Source: Chloroflexota bacterium (GTDB lineage: Bacteria; Chloroflexota; Limnocylindria; Limnocylindrales; CSP1-4). Taken from it: 64,000 nucleotides of DNA. The notes under the pieces were generated by a model. That model saw nothing but the letters and a program-made list of their open reading frames with translations, was not told the origin of the DNA and ran no database searches. How positions within the stretch are numbered: position 1 is the first letter of the stretch; every line of letters begins with the position of its first letter. A program made the translations under genes and the position numbers. The stretch is from contig JADMIG010000002.1 of NCBI GenBank assembly GCA_015478725.1, forward strand, positions 121,254 through 185,253, read 5' to 3'. This document shows positions 1 to 7,193 of this stretch, piece by piece.

Positions 1-609
1 CGGATGCCAGCGGCCGCTGGCCATGTCCCAGCGGGCGATCGGGCGGACCGCGGACGGACCCTCGAGACGCGCCTGCCGATCGCGAGCGGTGGCGACCCGC
101 TCGCTCCAGTCCGGCGGCACGAGCCCCGGCGCGACGTCGGCGAGCGGGGCGAGGACGAACAGCCGCTCGCGCGCGAGGGGATGCGGGACCGTCAGCGGCA
201 GGCCGGACTTCGATGGGTCGGCGGATCGCCCCTCAGGCGGACGCGCGACCGAGAGCCGGGCACGGCCGAAGATGAGCAGATCGAGGTCGAGCTCCCGCGG
301 ACCCCACCGTGCGCGGGCCTGCCGGCCGAAGCCTCGTTCGAGGTCCTTGAGCGCGACAAGCAGCTCCATCGCCCCGGTCCCCGGATCCGGACCGGCCGGC
401 ACGTCGAGCGCCACAACCGCGTTCCGGAACTCCGGCTGGTCCGCGACACCCCACGGCTCCGTCGCGTAGAGGCGTGACACCGCACGAACGGACGCTCCGG
501 GAAGGCCAGCGAGCGACGCGGCGGCGGCGGCGAGCGTCGACCCCGCGTCGCCGAGGTTCGCACCGAGGCCGACATAGGCGCGCACGCGCCGTGCTCGCCG
601 CGCATTCAC
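1..609 (-). CDS. folK: 2-amino-4-hydroxy-6-hydroxymethyldihydropteridine pyrophosphokinase (FolK), partial
   Basis: FolK transfers pyrophosphate from ATP to 6-hydroxymethyl-7,8-dihydropterin in cytosolic folate synthesis. Translating the minus strand from a GTG at 609 gives the family pattern: N-terminal YVGLGANLGD (about residue 10), then the RLYATEPWG and QPEFRNAV segments, and the signature RWGPRELDLDLLIFG near residues 104-118, followed by PHPLARERLFVLAPLAD. The frame is open to base 1, so the C-terminus is missing. At 203 or more codons it is longer than the usual 160-180 residues. A purine-rich GGAGCACGG lies upstream of the start. It diverges from the gene at 648, so the two share a short promoter region. 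No start other than GTG fits the conserved N-terminus. Confidence 0.88.
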   Translation of the reverse strand, partial: MNARRARRVRAYVGLGANLGDAGSTLAAAAASLAGLPGASVRAVSRLYATEPWGVADQPEFRNAVVALDVPAGPDPGTGAMELLVALKDLERGFGRQARARWGPRELDLDLLIFGRARLSVARPPEGRSADPSKSGLPLTVPHPLARERLFVLAPLADVAPGLVPPDWSERVATARDRQARLEGPSAVRPIARWDMASGRWHP

Positions 610-635
610 CGTCGCGATCGTCCGTGCTCCCTCGC

Positions 636-641
636 TAGACT
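636..641 (+). promoter_or_regulatory. Candidate -10 element of a leaderless promoter
   Basis: TAGACT ends only 6 bases before the ATG at 648, and there is no Shine-Dalgarno sequence between them. A transcript starting about 7 bases after this hexamer would begin at the start codon. The same arrangement recurs at several other lead genes in the window. No convincing -35 element is seen. Confidence 0.4.
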
Positions 642-647
642 CGATCG

Positions 648-1775
648 ATGGCTCGGGTCATCGTCCGCATCCTCCATCCGCCGCTCGCTCCGTCCGCCGC
701 GCCACTCGAGCACAGACTCGCGGAGGCCCGCCTCTCTGGCGCCGAACGGCACGTCGCGAGCTTCAGGCGCGCTGGTGCCGAGGACGTCGCGATGCTCAGC
801 GAGCCGGCCGACGATACACCGTTCGGCGCGCGCCTCCGCCGTCTCGTGGCGACTGCGTCCGAGTGCGAAGCGGGCCTCGTCGTGGTCGGCTCCGGTTCGA
901 TGCCGCTGGCCACGCTGGCGGATCGGCGCCGGTTCGTCGAGGTCGCCGCAGGCCTCCAGGGCCCTCGGACGGCTCTCGCCAACAATCGCTACTCGGCCGA
1001 TGCGATCGCGATCGCCGATCCTTCGGCGCTCCCTCCCATCCCCGACCTCCCGAACGACAACGCCCTGCCGCGCTGGCTTGCCGAGCGGGCGGGGTGGACT
1101 GTCACCGACCTCGGCCGGAGCTGGCGCCTGCGGGTCGACCTCGACAGCCCGCTCGACGTCGAGCTCACCTTCCCCGGGCGCGACGCCGATCCGGAACTCG
1201 ACCTCGTCCGGGCGCGACTCGCCGCGCTTCAGGCCGTCGCCGCGGATCGGCGGGCGGAGCTCCTCGTCGCGGGCCGCACGTCGGCCGCGACCGTCCGCTG
1301 GCTTGAATCGAACACCCGGTGCCGAGTCCGGGCGTTCATCGAGGAGCGCGGTCTGCGGGCGAGCAGCCGGCTCGCGCTCGGTGGCGACGAAGACGGCGCC
1401 CGATCACGGCCCGATCGACCACCTGGCCGACCGCCGCGCTCGATCCTCGGCCTCGCCCTCGACCGCGACGGGCCGGAGACGCTCGGGGTCCTCCTCTCCG
1501 TACTCGCCGACGGGGCGCTCGTCGATACCCGGGTCCTGCTCGCCCACCGGCTCGGCGCGGACGAACACTCCTGGCCGTCCGCAGAAGATCGGTTCGCGTC
1601 CGATCTCCTGCTCGCGGATCGGATCGGAGACCCGTGGCTGCGCGCCCTGACGGCGGCCGCCGCGACGGCCGAGATCCCCATCGCGCTCGGTGGGCACAGC
1701 CTCGTCGGACCCGGCGTCCGGCTCGCCCTCCGCCACCGTGGCGCCCGTGCAGCCGGAAGCGCGCCGAGGGGATGA
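648..1775 (+). CDS. Conserved hypothetical protein beside a MidA-type methyltransferase
   Basis: A 375-residue soluble protein that I do not recognise. The N-terminal half has alternating hydrophobic strands, including GLVVVGSGSMPLATLADRR near residues 75-93 and RTALANNRYSADAIAIAD near 107-124. These are loosely reminiscent of the nucleotide-binding sheet of nucleotidyltransferases, but I see no diagnostic catalytic motif. The middle is rich in Arg and Asp, and the C-terminal third has GVLLSVLADGALVDTRVLL. No signal peptide or membrane span is visible. Its TGA overlaps the ATG of the next gene by 4 bases, so the two are probably co-translated. Codon use looks typical of the window, so I regard it as real. 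Function unknown. Confidence 0.7.
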   Translation: MARVIVRILHPPLAPSAAPLEHRLAEARLSGAERHVASFRRAGAEDVAMLSEPADDTPFGARLRRLVATASECEAGLVVVGSGSMPLATLADRRRFVEVAAGLQGPRTALANNRYSADAIAIADPSALPPIPDLPNDNALPRWLAERAGWTVTDLGRSWRLRVDLDSPLDVELTFPGRDADPELDLVRARLAALQAVAADRRAELLVAGRTSAATVRWLESNTRCRVRAFIEERGLRASSRLALGGDEDGARSRPDRPPGRPPRSILGLALDRDGPETLGVLLSVLADGALVDTRVLLAHRLGADEHSWPSAEDRFASDLLLADRIGDPWLRALTAAAATAEIPIALGGHSLVGPGVRLALRHRGARAAGSAPRG

Positions 1776-2980
1776 CCTTCGAGCCCGGTATCCGCAGGAC
1801 GCCGCCCGACGATGGACCGCTGCCTGACAGCGACCCGGTCCTCGTGGCGCGACTGCGCGCGGAGATCGCTACCGGCGGGCCGCTGACGTTCGCCCGCTTC
1901 ATGGAGCTCGCCCTCACCGATCGCGAACGCGGCTACTACGCGACGTCCCACGATCGACCGACGCGATCCGGTGACTTCCTCACCGCGCCGGAGCTCCATC
2001 CGATCTTCGGGGCGACCATCGCGCGATCGCTCGAGGAGCAGTGGCGGCTCCTCGGACGACCCGACCCATACCTCCTCCGCGAGTACGGAGCGGGTTCAGG
2101 AACGCTCGCCGAGGACATCCTTCGCGCGCTGGAACGGGACGGCTCGCACCTGCTCGAGGCGATCGCCTACACCCCGATCGAACTCTTCCCGGATCGCGAA
2201 GCGCGGATCCGAGACCGGCTTGCGACCGCCGGCTTCGCTCGAGCCGTGGCAGGCGACAGTCGCGGCGATGGCGGCCGTGGCGATCGGGCCGGCACGATCC
2301 TCGCCAACGAATTCCTCGACGCCCTGCCGGTCCATCGAGTGGAGTGGCGGGACGGGCGACTCCTCGAGCTGTACGTCGACTGGTCGGCGGAAGGCGGCGG
2401 ACGGTTCGTCGAGGCGCCGGCCCCGCCATCCACCCCACTTCTCGCACAGCGACTCGCCGCCGAGGACATCGACCTCGCGAACGGCCACCGCGCGGAGGTG
2501 AACCTCGCGATCGACACGTGGGCGCTCGAGGCGCTGCCCACCCTGGAGCGCGGCTTCGCGGTCGTCATCGACTACGGATCCGAGGCTGCCGCGCTCCATG
2601 CCCCGAACCGCATGGACGGCACGCTCCGCGCCTACAGCGGTCATCGAGCCCACGGCGACCCGTTCGTCGCGATCGGCCGGCAGGATCTCACCGCCCACGT
2701 CGACTTCACGGCGGTCGAGCGGGCGGCGACGGCCGCCGGCTGGCGGACATTCGGTCTGACATCGCAGGCGGAGTTCCTCGTCGGATCCGGCCTCGGGGAG
2801 ATCGTCGCCGCACGGATGGCTGCGCCGGACCTTGAGCTCGCGGGGGGGCTCGCCGTGCGGGCGGCCGTCGCACGCCTCCTCGACCCAAACGCTCTCGGCG
2901 GCTTCCGCGTGCTCGTCCTGGGCCGCGGACTGCCTGAAGAGGCGACGCTTACCGGGCTCGGCTACCGCGTCCGTCGCTGA
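1772..2980 (+). CDS. MidA/NDUFAF7-family class I SAM-dependent methyltransferase
   Basis: A 402-residue protein of the family once called DUF185. In eukaryotes NDUFAF7 methylates an arginine of a complex I subunit during assembly. Bacterial roles are mostly untested, but a large nuo operon lies 7 kb away. Seen in the sequence: PLTFARFMELALTDRERGYY near residues 31-50, the family hallmark GDFLTAPELHPIFG near 65-78, a SAM-binding glycine motif EYGAGSGTLAEDIL near 103-116, and ILANEFLDALPVHR near 178-191. The ATG at 1772 overlaps the upstream stop; the frame is open much further upstream but without homology, so this start is preferred. The length agrees with the family. Confidence 0.9.
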   Translation: MTFEPGIRRTPPDDGPLPDSDPVLVARLRAEIATGGPLTFARFMELALTDRERGYYATSHDRPTRSGDFLTAPELHPIFGATIARSLEEQWRLLGRPDPYLLREYGAGSGTLAEDILRALERDGSHLLEAIAYTPIELFPDREARIRDRLATAGFARAVAGDSRGDGGRGDRAGTILANEFLDALPVHRVEWRDGRLLELYVDWSAEGGGRFVEAPAPPSTPLLAQRLAAEDIDLANGHRAEVNLAIDTWALEALPTLERGFAVVIDYGSEAAALHAPNRMDGTLRAYSGHRAHGDPFVAIGRQDLTAHVDFTAVERAATAAGWRTFGLTSQAEFLVGSGLGEIVAARMAAPDLELAGGLAVRAAVARLLDPNALGGFRVLVLGRGLPEEATLTGLGYRVRR

Positions 2981-3016
2981 GACGCGGGTTCGCAAAGGGA
3001 GCGCGGTGCGTGAAGG

Positions 3017-3070
3017 GTCGGGGAGCGGCCGCGCCGAGCGCGCGTGCAGGTCCGCGGACCGCTCCCCGAC
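3017..3070 (+). terminator. Long inverted repeat, possible terminator, in an otherwise empty spacer
   Basis: GTCGGGGAGCGG at 3017-3028 is repeated exactly in inverted form at 3059-3070. The 30-base loop can itself pair CCGCG with CGCGG. The repeat starts 36 bases after the methyltransferase stop, in the 2981-3283 spacer between convergent genes, so a termination role is plausible. There is no T tract. I see no gene or RNA motif in the rest of this spacer. Confidence 0.4.
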
Positions 3071-3283
3071 GGTGCTGTGCCCAGCCCACGCAGCGTGCCC
3101 GTCAGCCGGCGGCCTCGACAATAGGACGTTGTCCGTATGGCCCGTCAGTGCGGGCAGCTGCACGGTTCGGACCCCGTCTGATCCCTGCGGGAAGCAGCCC
3201 GTCGCCGAGCCATCCGAGCGACACGCACGCATGCAGAAGGTCGTGTCACCGCGATTCAACGACGGAGCTCGTGAGATCCCTCG

Positions 3284-3676
3284 TTACACCTTGGACTCCA
3301 GATGAACCGTGAGCAGAACCTGGCTCTGCACGGCGGCGTAGAGATCGTGGACGACTCCTGGCGAGAGCACGAGCAGCGTGCCTGCGCCCAGCTCGTGGCG
3401 GCCCTCACGGGTCGTTACCTGGATGTGACCGGCCAGGGTGTGGATCGTGACGAGGCCATCAGCCACGTGGTCGACGAGTCGGCCGTCCTGCTCGAAGTCG
3501 AAGAGCACGAGCGCCACCGGGCCGCGATGGACGATCGTCACCTGCCGATGACCGTCCTTTGCCGGGTGGGGCTCGAGTCGGAGCTGGGCGGCACTGTCGG
3601 CGAGGTTATAGACGTGCTCGGCGCCAGCGAACCGTTCGGCCGGCGGCCGACGCAACCGTGCCGGCGGCTGTTCCAT
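3284..3676 (-). CDS. Small single-domain cupin protein
   Basis: A 130-residue protein with one cupin barrel. Characteristic strands are TLAGHIQVTTREGRHELGAG followed by LLVLSPGVVHDLYA, which match cupin motifs 1 and 2; the final motif keeps one histidine (VVHDL). It probably binds a small ligand or metal in the cytosol. Substrate unknown. The ATG at 3676 is preceded by GGGAGG at a good distance, so the longer open frame upstream (to 4006) is rejected as start region. A TATGAT hexamer on the minus strand (plus 3713-3718) could be its -10. It is transcribed alone. Confidence 0.8.
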   Translation of the reverse strand: MEQPPARLRRPPAERFAGAEHVYNLADSAAQLRLEPHPAKDGHRQVTIVHRGPVALVLFDFEQDGRLVDHVADGLVTIHTLAGHIQVTTREGRHELGAGTLLVLSPGVVHDLYAAVQSQVLLTVHLESKV

Positions 3677-3905
3677 CGCTTGAACCTCCCGATGCCGTGC
3701 GGGTTTCCGCCCATCATAGGTGCGTGCGCTCCCGACGATGCCTGGCGCCGCGCGGCGAACGACGTTTTCACGACGTACATGATCGCTTCCGGAAGCATGT
3801 TCGCCCAGATGCGCGGGCACCTCGCGAGCAGGATCCCGGTCCCCGGGTCGGCCTGTTCGCTCCCGCGCTTCGAACGCCGCCGCAGGCCGGTCGCGCCTCG
3901 CTCTG

Positions 3906-4535
3906 TCAGTCCGGCCCGGCGGGCACCGACGCCGGAGGCGGCTGCCCATCGTCCGTGGACGAGGCCGCCGAGAACGGCGGTGGATAGAGCCTCTGGTACC
4001 CACCAATCCGCGGGTAGAGTTCGCTCTCGATCGCGGCCAGGAGCTGGCGGAGATGGTCGAGGTCGTGATAGGCCCACTCGTCGATCTGCTCGCGGGCGGT
4101 GATCCGTCCGAAACGCGGGCTCACGCTCGCCCGCTCGAGTTCGGCTGGCCCGAGCGTGGGCAGCCAGGCGAGGGTCTCGCCGCGCTCCCGGCGCCACTCC
4201 GCCAGCGACGCGATCGGTGCGGGCGCCGGCGGCGCCGGCGCGCCCTTTGGCATGGGGGTTTCCTGGGCGTCCGCCACCATGGTCGCCGTCCGCTCCCGGA
4301 GCAGCCGCTCGACATAGAGCAGGTGACCGAGCACCTCTCGCGGGGACCACTCATCGGGCGCCGGCCGCCGCTCGAGGAAGTCGGCGGGGGCCGATCGCAC
4401 CAGTGCATCGAGCACCGTCAGCATCGCGCGCATCGTGGCCAGCGCAGTTGGCTCTCGGTCGGTGCCCGCGGCACTGAGCTGGGCCCCCACGGAGGGGTCG
4501 CGAGGATCCCAGTCGGGTACGGTCCGCTCGGTCAT
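3906..4535 (-). CDS. DinB-superfamily protein
   Basis: A 209-residue four-helix-bundle protein of the DinB/DfsB superfamily. It shows the typical early helix ending in RRPAPDEWSPREVLGHLLYVE (about residues 56-76), with the histidine of GHL, and a later helix WAYHDLDHLRQLLAAIES near 153-170 carrying the HDLDH metal-ligand histidines. Such proteins are often metal-dependent transferases in thiol or detoxification pathways; the specific reaction here is unknown. It is last in the minus-strand operon headed by hemerythrin, and its ATG overlaps the DUF488 stop codon by 4 bases. Confidence 0.85.
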   Translation of the reverse strand: MTERTVPDWDPRDPSVGAQLSAAGTDREPTALATMRAMLTVLDALVRSAPADFLERRPAPDEWSPREVLGHLLYVERLLRERTATMVADAQETPMPKGAPAPPAPAPIASLAEWRRERGETLAWLPTLGPAELERASVSPRFGRITAREQIDEWAYHDLDHLRQLLAAIESELYPRIGGYQRLYPPPFSAASSTDDGQPPPASVPAGPD

Positions 4536-4924
4536 GATCGTTCCGCCACCCCCAAGCGTCGCTCCAGCTCGTCGGCGATCACCAGCGCCTGGTTGCGCTC
4601 CGGATCGCGCGCACCGAAGACGAGGGTCACCGGACCCTGACGCGCCCGCTCAGCGAGAACGTCGAGCGCCTGCGCCTGGTCTGGCTCGGCGAGCTCCGCG
4701 TGGTACCGAGCCTGGAACTCCGCCCAGCGCGCCGGATCGTGTCCGAACCACGTGCGGAGCTGCGTGCTCGGACCGAGATCGCGTGCCCAGGCGTCGAGCC
4801 TGAGCTGTTCCTTCGTCCGTCCACGCGGCCAGACACGGTCCACGAGGACGCGGTACCCGTCGTCCGGGGTCGGTTCGTCATAGGCCCGCTGCAGTCGGAC
4901 GTTGCGGGTGTTCGAGGCAGTCAT
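4532..4924 (-). CDS. DUF488-family protein
   Basis: A 130-residue DUF488 protein. Family hallmarks: RVLVDRVWPRGRTKEQLRLD near residues 23-42, WARDLGPSTQLRTWFGHDP near 44-62, and a C-terminal VTLVFGARDPERNQALVIADEL. The arginine-rich VDRVWPRG segment is the most conserved part of the family. The function of DUF488 is not established; members often sit next to redox or stress genes, as here. The ATG at 4924 overlaps the stop of the AhpD-like gene by one base, and its own stop overlaps the DinB start, so it is tightly coupled within the operon. The open frame continues upstream but is non-homologous. Confidence 0.85.
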   Translation of the reverse strand: MTASNTRNVRLQRAYDEPTPDDGYRVLVDRVWPRGRTKEQLRLDAWARDLGPSTQLRTWFGHDPARWAEFQARYHAELAEPDQAQALDVLAERARQGPVTLVFGARDPERNQALVIADELERRLGVAERS

Positions 4925-5400
4925 CAACCTGCCGCTGGCTCCTGATGGCGGTGGGAGACGTACGATCCGACGGGCCGCCGAAAGCCGACCGCCAGCCGGT
5001 TCCAGCCGTTGATGGCCACGATGGCCAGGGTCAGCGCGACCTGCTCGGCCGGGTCGAACGCGGCGGCCATCGCCTCGTAGACCTCGTCGGGAGCACCGGT
5101 CTCGGGCAACAGGGTGAGCGTCTCGGTCCAGGCCAGGGCAGCCCGCTCGCGGGGCGTGAAGAACGGCGCCTCGCGCCACACAGTGACGAGGTGGAGCCGC
5201 TGCTCATCCTCTCCGATGGCCCGGGCATCCTTGGTGTGCATGTCGAGGCAATACGCGCAGCCGTTGATCTGGGAGGCACGAACCTTCACGAGCTCAAGCA
5301 GGAGAGGCTCGAGCGTGCTCGACTCGACGACCTGCTCGAGTCCACTCATGGCCCCGATGGCAGCGGGCAGCTCCGCCCTGTAATCCAGTCGGGCGGTCAT
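4924..5400 (-). CDS. Carboxymuconolactone decarboxylase/AhpD-like protein
   Basis: A 158-residue all-helical protein of the AhpD/CMD family. The active-site motif is visible as NGCAYCLDMHTKDAR (about residues 46-60), containing CxxC plus the downstream histidine used in alkylhydroperoxidase-type disulfide chemistry. The rest (WREAPFFTPRERAALAWTE, ALTLAIVAINGWNRLAVGF) matches stand-alone AhpD-like proteins. It probably reduces organic peroxides or works in a related thiol relay in the cytosol. It lies between DUF2249 and DUF488 in the hemerythrin operon, with only a few bases between genes, which supports an oxidative or nitrosative stress role. Confidence 0.88.
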   Translation of the reverse strand: MTARLDYRAELPAAIGAMSGLEQVVESSTLEPLLLELVKVRASQINGCAYCLDMHTKDARAIGEDEQRLHLVTVWREAPFFTPRERAALAWTETLTLLPETGAPDEVYEAMAAAFDPAEQVALTLAIVAINGWNRLAVGFRRPVGSYVSHRHQEPAAG

Positions 5401-5403
5401 CGA

Positions 5404-5667
5404 TCAAGCTCCCGCGGCCGCAGTCACGTTCGGCACGGTGGGCCGCCCGATGCGGACGCGCCAGACCTCCGGGCCCTCCTCGAGGTAGTCCCAGGTGAAC
5501 GTTCCCGGCCGCTCCGCTGCGAACTGGTAGTAGAGGGGCTTGGGGTCGTGGTCGTTCACGAGCTCGAAGCCCACGCCTGCGTCCAGCGCCTCGAACGCCT
5601 CGAAGATCACAGTGTGGCGGCGGCTCGGCGGCTCGGCGCGAACGTCAAGGATGCGCTCGACAGTCAT
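5404..5667 (-). CDS. DUF2249-domain protein
   Basis: An 87-residue single-domain protein. DUF2249 proteins start with a short strand RILDVRAEPPSRRH and carry a TusA-like alpha/beta fold; here FEAFEALDAGVGFELVNDHDP (residues about 22-42) and PLYYQFAAERPGTFTWDYLE follow, matching the usual HDPKPLYYQ region. The domain is commonly encoded beside hemerythrin and NnrS genes in denitrification or NO-stress loci; its biochemical role is not settled. It is the second gene of the minus-strand operon, 45 bases after the hemerythrin gene. A related N-terminal piece occurs again at 6500-6886. Confidence 0.88.
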   Translation of the reverse strand: MTVERILDVRAEPPSRRHTVIFEAFEALDAGVGFELVNDHDPKPLYYQFAAERPGTFTWDYLEEGPEVWRVRIGRPTVPNVTAAAGA

Positions 5668-5712
5668 GGTGTCGCTCCTTTTCGGATGTCGTGGTGGCCA
5701 GGACCGGCGACC

Positions 5713-6171
5713 TCAGCCGACCAGCTCGTGGAGACCGCTCAGCAGCTCGCCGAGCGATACGCTCGGGTCGGCCACGAGGGCCGGGATGAGCAGCTCGTTC
5801 TCCTTCCACAGATGCGCCTCGAACAGGGCGAGGATGGCGCTCGCGGTCGCCACCGCCTCCAGTCCGTCGGCGGCCCCGCGGAGGCGCTCGACATGGGCGA
5901 TGATTCCCTTGTGCTCCTCGCGCATGGCCCGGACGAGGAGGGCTGTCAGGCCGGTGTCGCCGGCCGGGTAGAGCGCTGCCTCCTCGGCGGCGGCGTGCGG
6001 CAGCAGGTCGCCCTCCAGATAGCCGAGGACCGCGCGCTCCGAAACCCCGCGCGGTCGACCGGCCCGGACCGCATCGCGCAGATCACCGACGCGTGCGCGG
6101 AGGGTGTCCCGCAGCTCGTCGTGGTGCGCCCGGATCGCCGCGGCGGCCTCCGCGTCCTGCTGGATCGGCAT
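5713..6171 (-). CDS. Hemerythrin HHE-domain protein
   Basis: A 152-residue cytosolic HHE-type hemerythrin-like protein, expected to bind a di-iron site and sense or carry O2 or NO. Ligand residues are visible: HHDELRD near residues 15-21, the LLPHAAAEEAALYP stretch near 57-70 (HxxxE), the AMREEHKGIIAHVERL helix near 83-98, and a final FEAHLWKENELLIPAL helix near 119-134 (HxxxE). ATG 6171 has GGAGG eight bases upstream, so the longer reading to 6258, which crosses the promoter, is rejected. It heads the five-gene minus-strand operon and diverges from a truncated regulator. A decayed second copy lies near 7.1 kb. Confidence 0.9.
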   Translation of the reverse strand: MPIQQDAEAAAAIRAHHDELRDTLRARVGDLRDAVRAGRPRGVSERAVLGYLEGDLLPHAAAEEAALYPAGDTGLTALLVRAMREEHKGIIAHVERLRGAADGLEAVATASAILALFEAHLWKENELLIPALVADPSVSLGELLSGLHELVG

Positions 6172-6200
6172 CTGATGGGTCCTCCTGGGGCGCGTTGGGA

Positions 6201-6236
6201 TTGATACCTGATATTTTACGGGTATCTCCGTGCAAA
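6201..6236. promoter_or_regulatory. Divergent promoter-operator, copy A
   Basis: A perfect inverted repeat GATACC (6203-6208) and GGTATC (6221-6226) flanks an AT-rich core. On the minus strand TTGCAT and TAAAAT, 18 bases apart, form a good promoter for the hemerythrin operon. On the plus strand TTGATA and TATCTC could serve the regulator. The same layout recurs at 7160-7193, so the palindrome is probably the regulator's binding site. Confidence 0.6.
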
Positions 6237-6509
6237 ATGCAAGCGGTGACTGCAGCACACCATTGCCATCGCCTCCTCGCCGGGCTGACCCGGCCCCGGC
6301 TGCTCGCCGTCCTGCGCGACTCGGGGGGATCGATGGGCGTCCGGGAGCTCGCCGGTGCGGTCGGTCTCCACGCGAAACAGACCGGGCAGTTCGGGTGCGC
6401 TGGCCCGCCTATCTCTGGCAGGCTGGCCCTCCCCGACCATGATTGCAGGCGACGTGATGGCCGACCCGCCGGTAGCGCTCGTCCACCTCGGCCTGCTCCT
6501 CAGGCGTGA
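6237..6509 (+). pseudogene. Truncated duplicate of the SufR-like regulator
   Basis: The first 45 or so residues (LLAGLTRPRLLAVLR, then MGVRELAGAVGLH) closely match the intact regulator at 7194, including the promoter-proximal sequence. After GLH the match stops inside what should be the recognition helix. The frame then runs on through unrelated sequence to a stop at 6507-6509. The linker, the second half of the winged helix and the cysteine-rich sensor domain are all missing. It cannot make a working regulator. I interpret it as one half of a duplicated divergon that lost its regulator but kept its hemerythrin gene. Confidence 0.75.
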
Positions 6510-6886
6510 GATCGTCCGCTCCAGCCGCAGGAGGGGCAGGGGCGGCTGTCCTCGTAAAAGGTGAGCGCATCCTTCAGGCCACGCGCCCGGGCGGGATCGT
6601 GGGCGATGATCCTGGCGATGTCGTCAACCGTCGCCTTGGCCAGAACTTGCGCAAGTTCTCGGCGGAGCCTGGCCCGCCCGTTGGCTGCCTCCCGTTTCTC
6701 GGCCTTGTCGGCCGCGATCACGGATCGGGTCTTCTCGACCCCCTCGGCGGCGAGGGCCTCAGCGCGGGCCTGTTCGGGATCTGATGCGGTAACCATGTCA
6801 CCGAGGGCGTCGAACGTCTCGACGCTCCGGGCATGGTGCCGGATCGACGGCTCCTCGCGCACGTCGAGAAGACGATCATCGGTCAT
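6500..6886 (-). CDS. Small hypothetical protein with a DUF2249-like N-terminus
   Basis: A 128-residue protein starting at ATG 6886, preceded by a good GGAG. The first 29 residues (DRLLDVREEPSIRHHARSVE, then TFDALG) match the start of the DUF2249 protein at 5404. The rest does not: it is helical and charged, with RRELAQVLAKATVDDIARI near residues 76-94, and ends PCPSCGWSGRSHA. Another frame stays open and coding-like past this stop (to about 6410, ending in VACNHGRGGPACQR), so a frameshift near 6530 is possible. It looks like a chimera left by the duplication. Function unknown; it may or may not be expressed. Confidence 0.55.
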   Translation of the reverse strand: MTDDRLLDVREEPSIRHHARSVETFDALGDMVTASDPEQARAEALAAEGVEKTRSVIAADKAEKREAANGRARLRRELAQVLAKATVDDIARIIAHDPARARGLKDALTFYEDSRPCPSCGWSGRSHA

Positions 6887-6994
6887 CGGATGGCTCCTTC
6901 CAGTGGTCCTCCCGGCTGCCTCGAGCCGGGCCGGGTACTGCGTTGACGCCGTCCAGCCGTTGAAGGTCTCACCTGCCGCGCGCCGACGCGTGGC

Positions 6995-7123
6995 CTCGCC
7001 GGCCAGCCGCGGGTGAGCGACACTGCCAAGGTTCGCGACGAGAGCGGGGATCAGGAGATTGTCGTTGAGCTCCGCGTGGTCAGCTCGGATGGCCGCTGCG
7101 GCTTCCTCGTTGCCCAGTTCGAC
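6995..7123 (-). pseudogene. Internally deleted hemerythrin remnant
   Basis: Read on the minus strand, NEEAAAAIRADHAELND (about 7111-7061) matches the start of the hemerythrin at 6171, then continues directly into NLLIPALVANLGSVAHPRLA, which matches its end. The central roughly 90 residues, with most iron ligands, are deleted. The junction lies near 7060. The reading frame stays open into the small ORF starting at 6886, but no ribosome site precedes the remnant. Together with 6237-6509 this shows that the whole hemerythrin/regulator divergon was duplicated. The rest of 6887-7193 holds no other gene that I can see. Confidence 0.7.
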
Positions 7124-7159
7124 ACCCGCGGCTTCTCCTTCAAGCAACGACCAGATGGT

Positions 7160-7193
7160 TGGTACTTGATATTTACGTCCATATCCGTGCAAA
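7160..7193. promoter_or_regulatory. Divergent promoter-operator, copy B
   Basis: This stretch aligns with 6201-6236: TTGATATTTACG and TCCGTGCAAAATGCAAG are shared almost base for base. The arms of the palindrome are degenerate here (GGTACT and CATATC instead of GATACC and GGTATC). TATCCG ends 6 bases before the regulator ATG. It probably still drives the intact regulator. Confidence 0.5.

Noticed and set aside
3676-4006. Extending the cupin protein to an upstream start at 4006.
   Set aside because: The added 110 residues are Arg-rich and overlap the DinB gene's 3' end; ATG 3676 has a strong GGGAGG.
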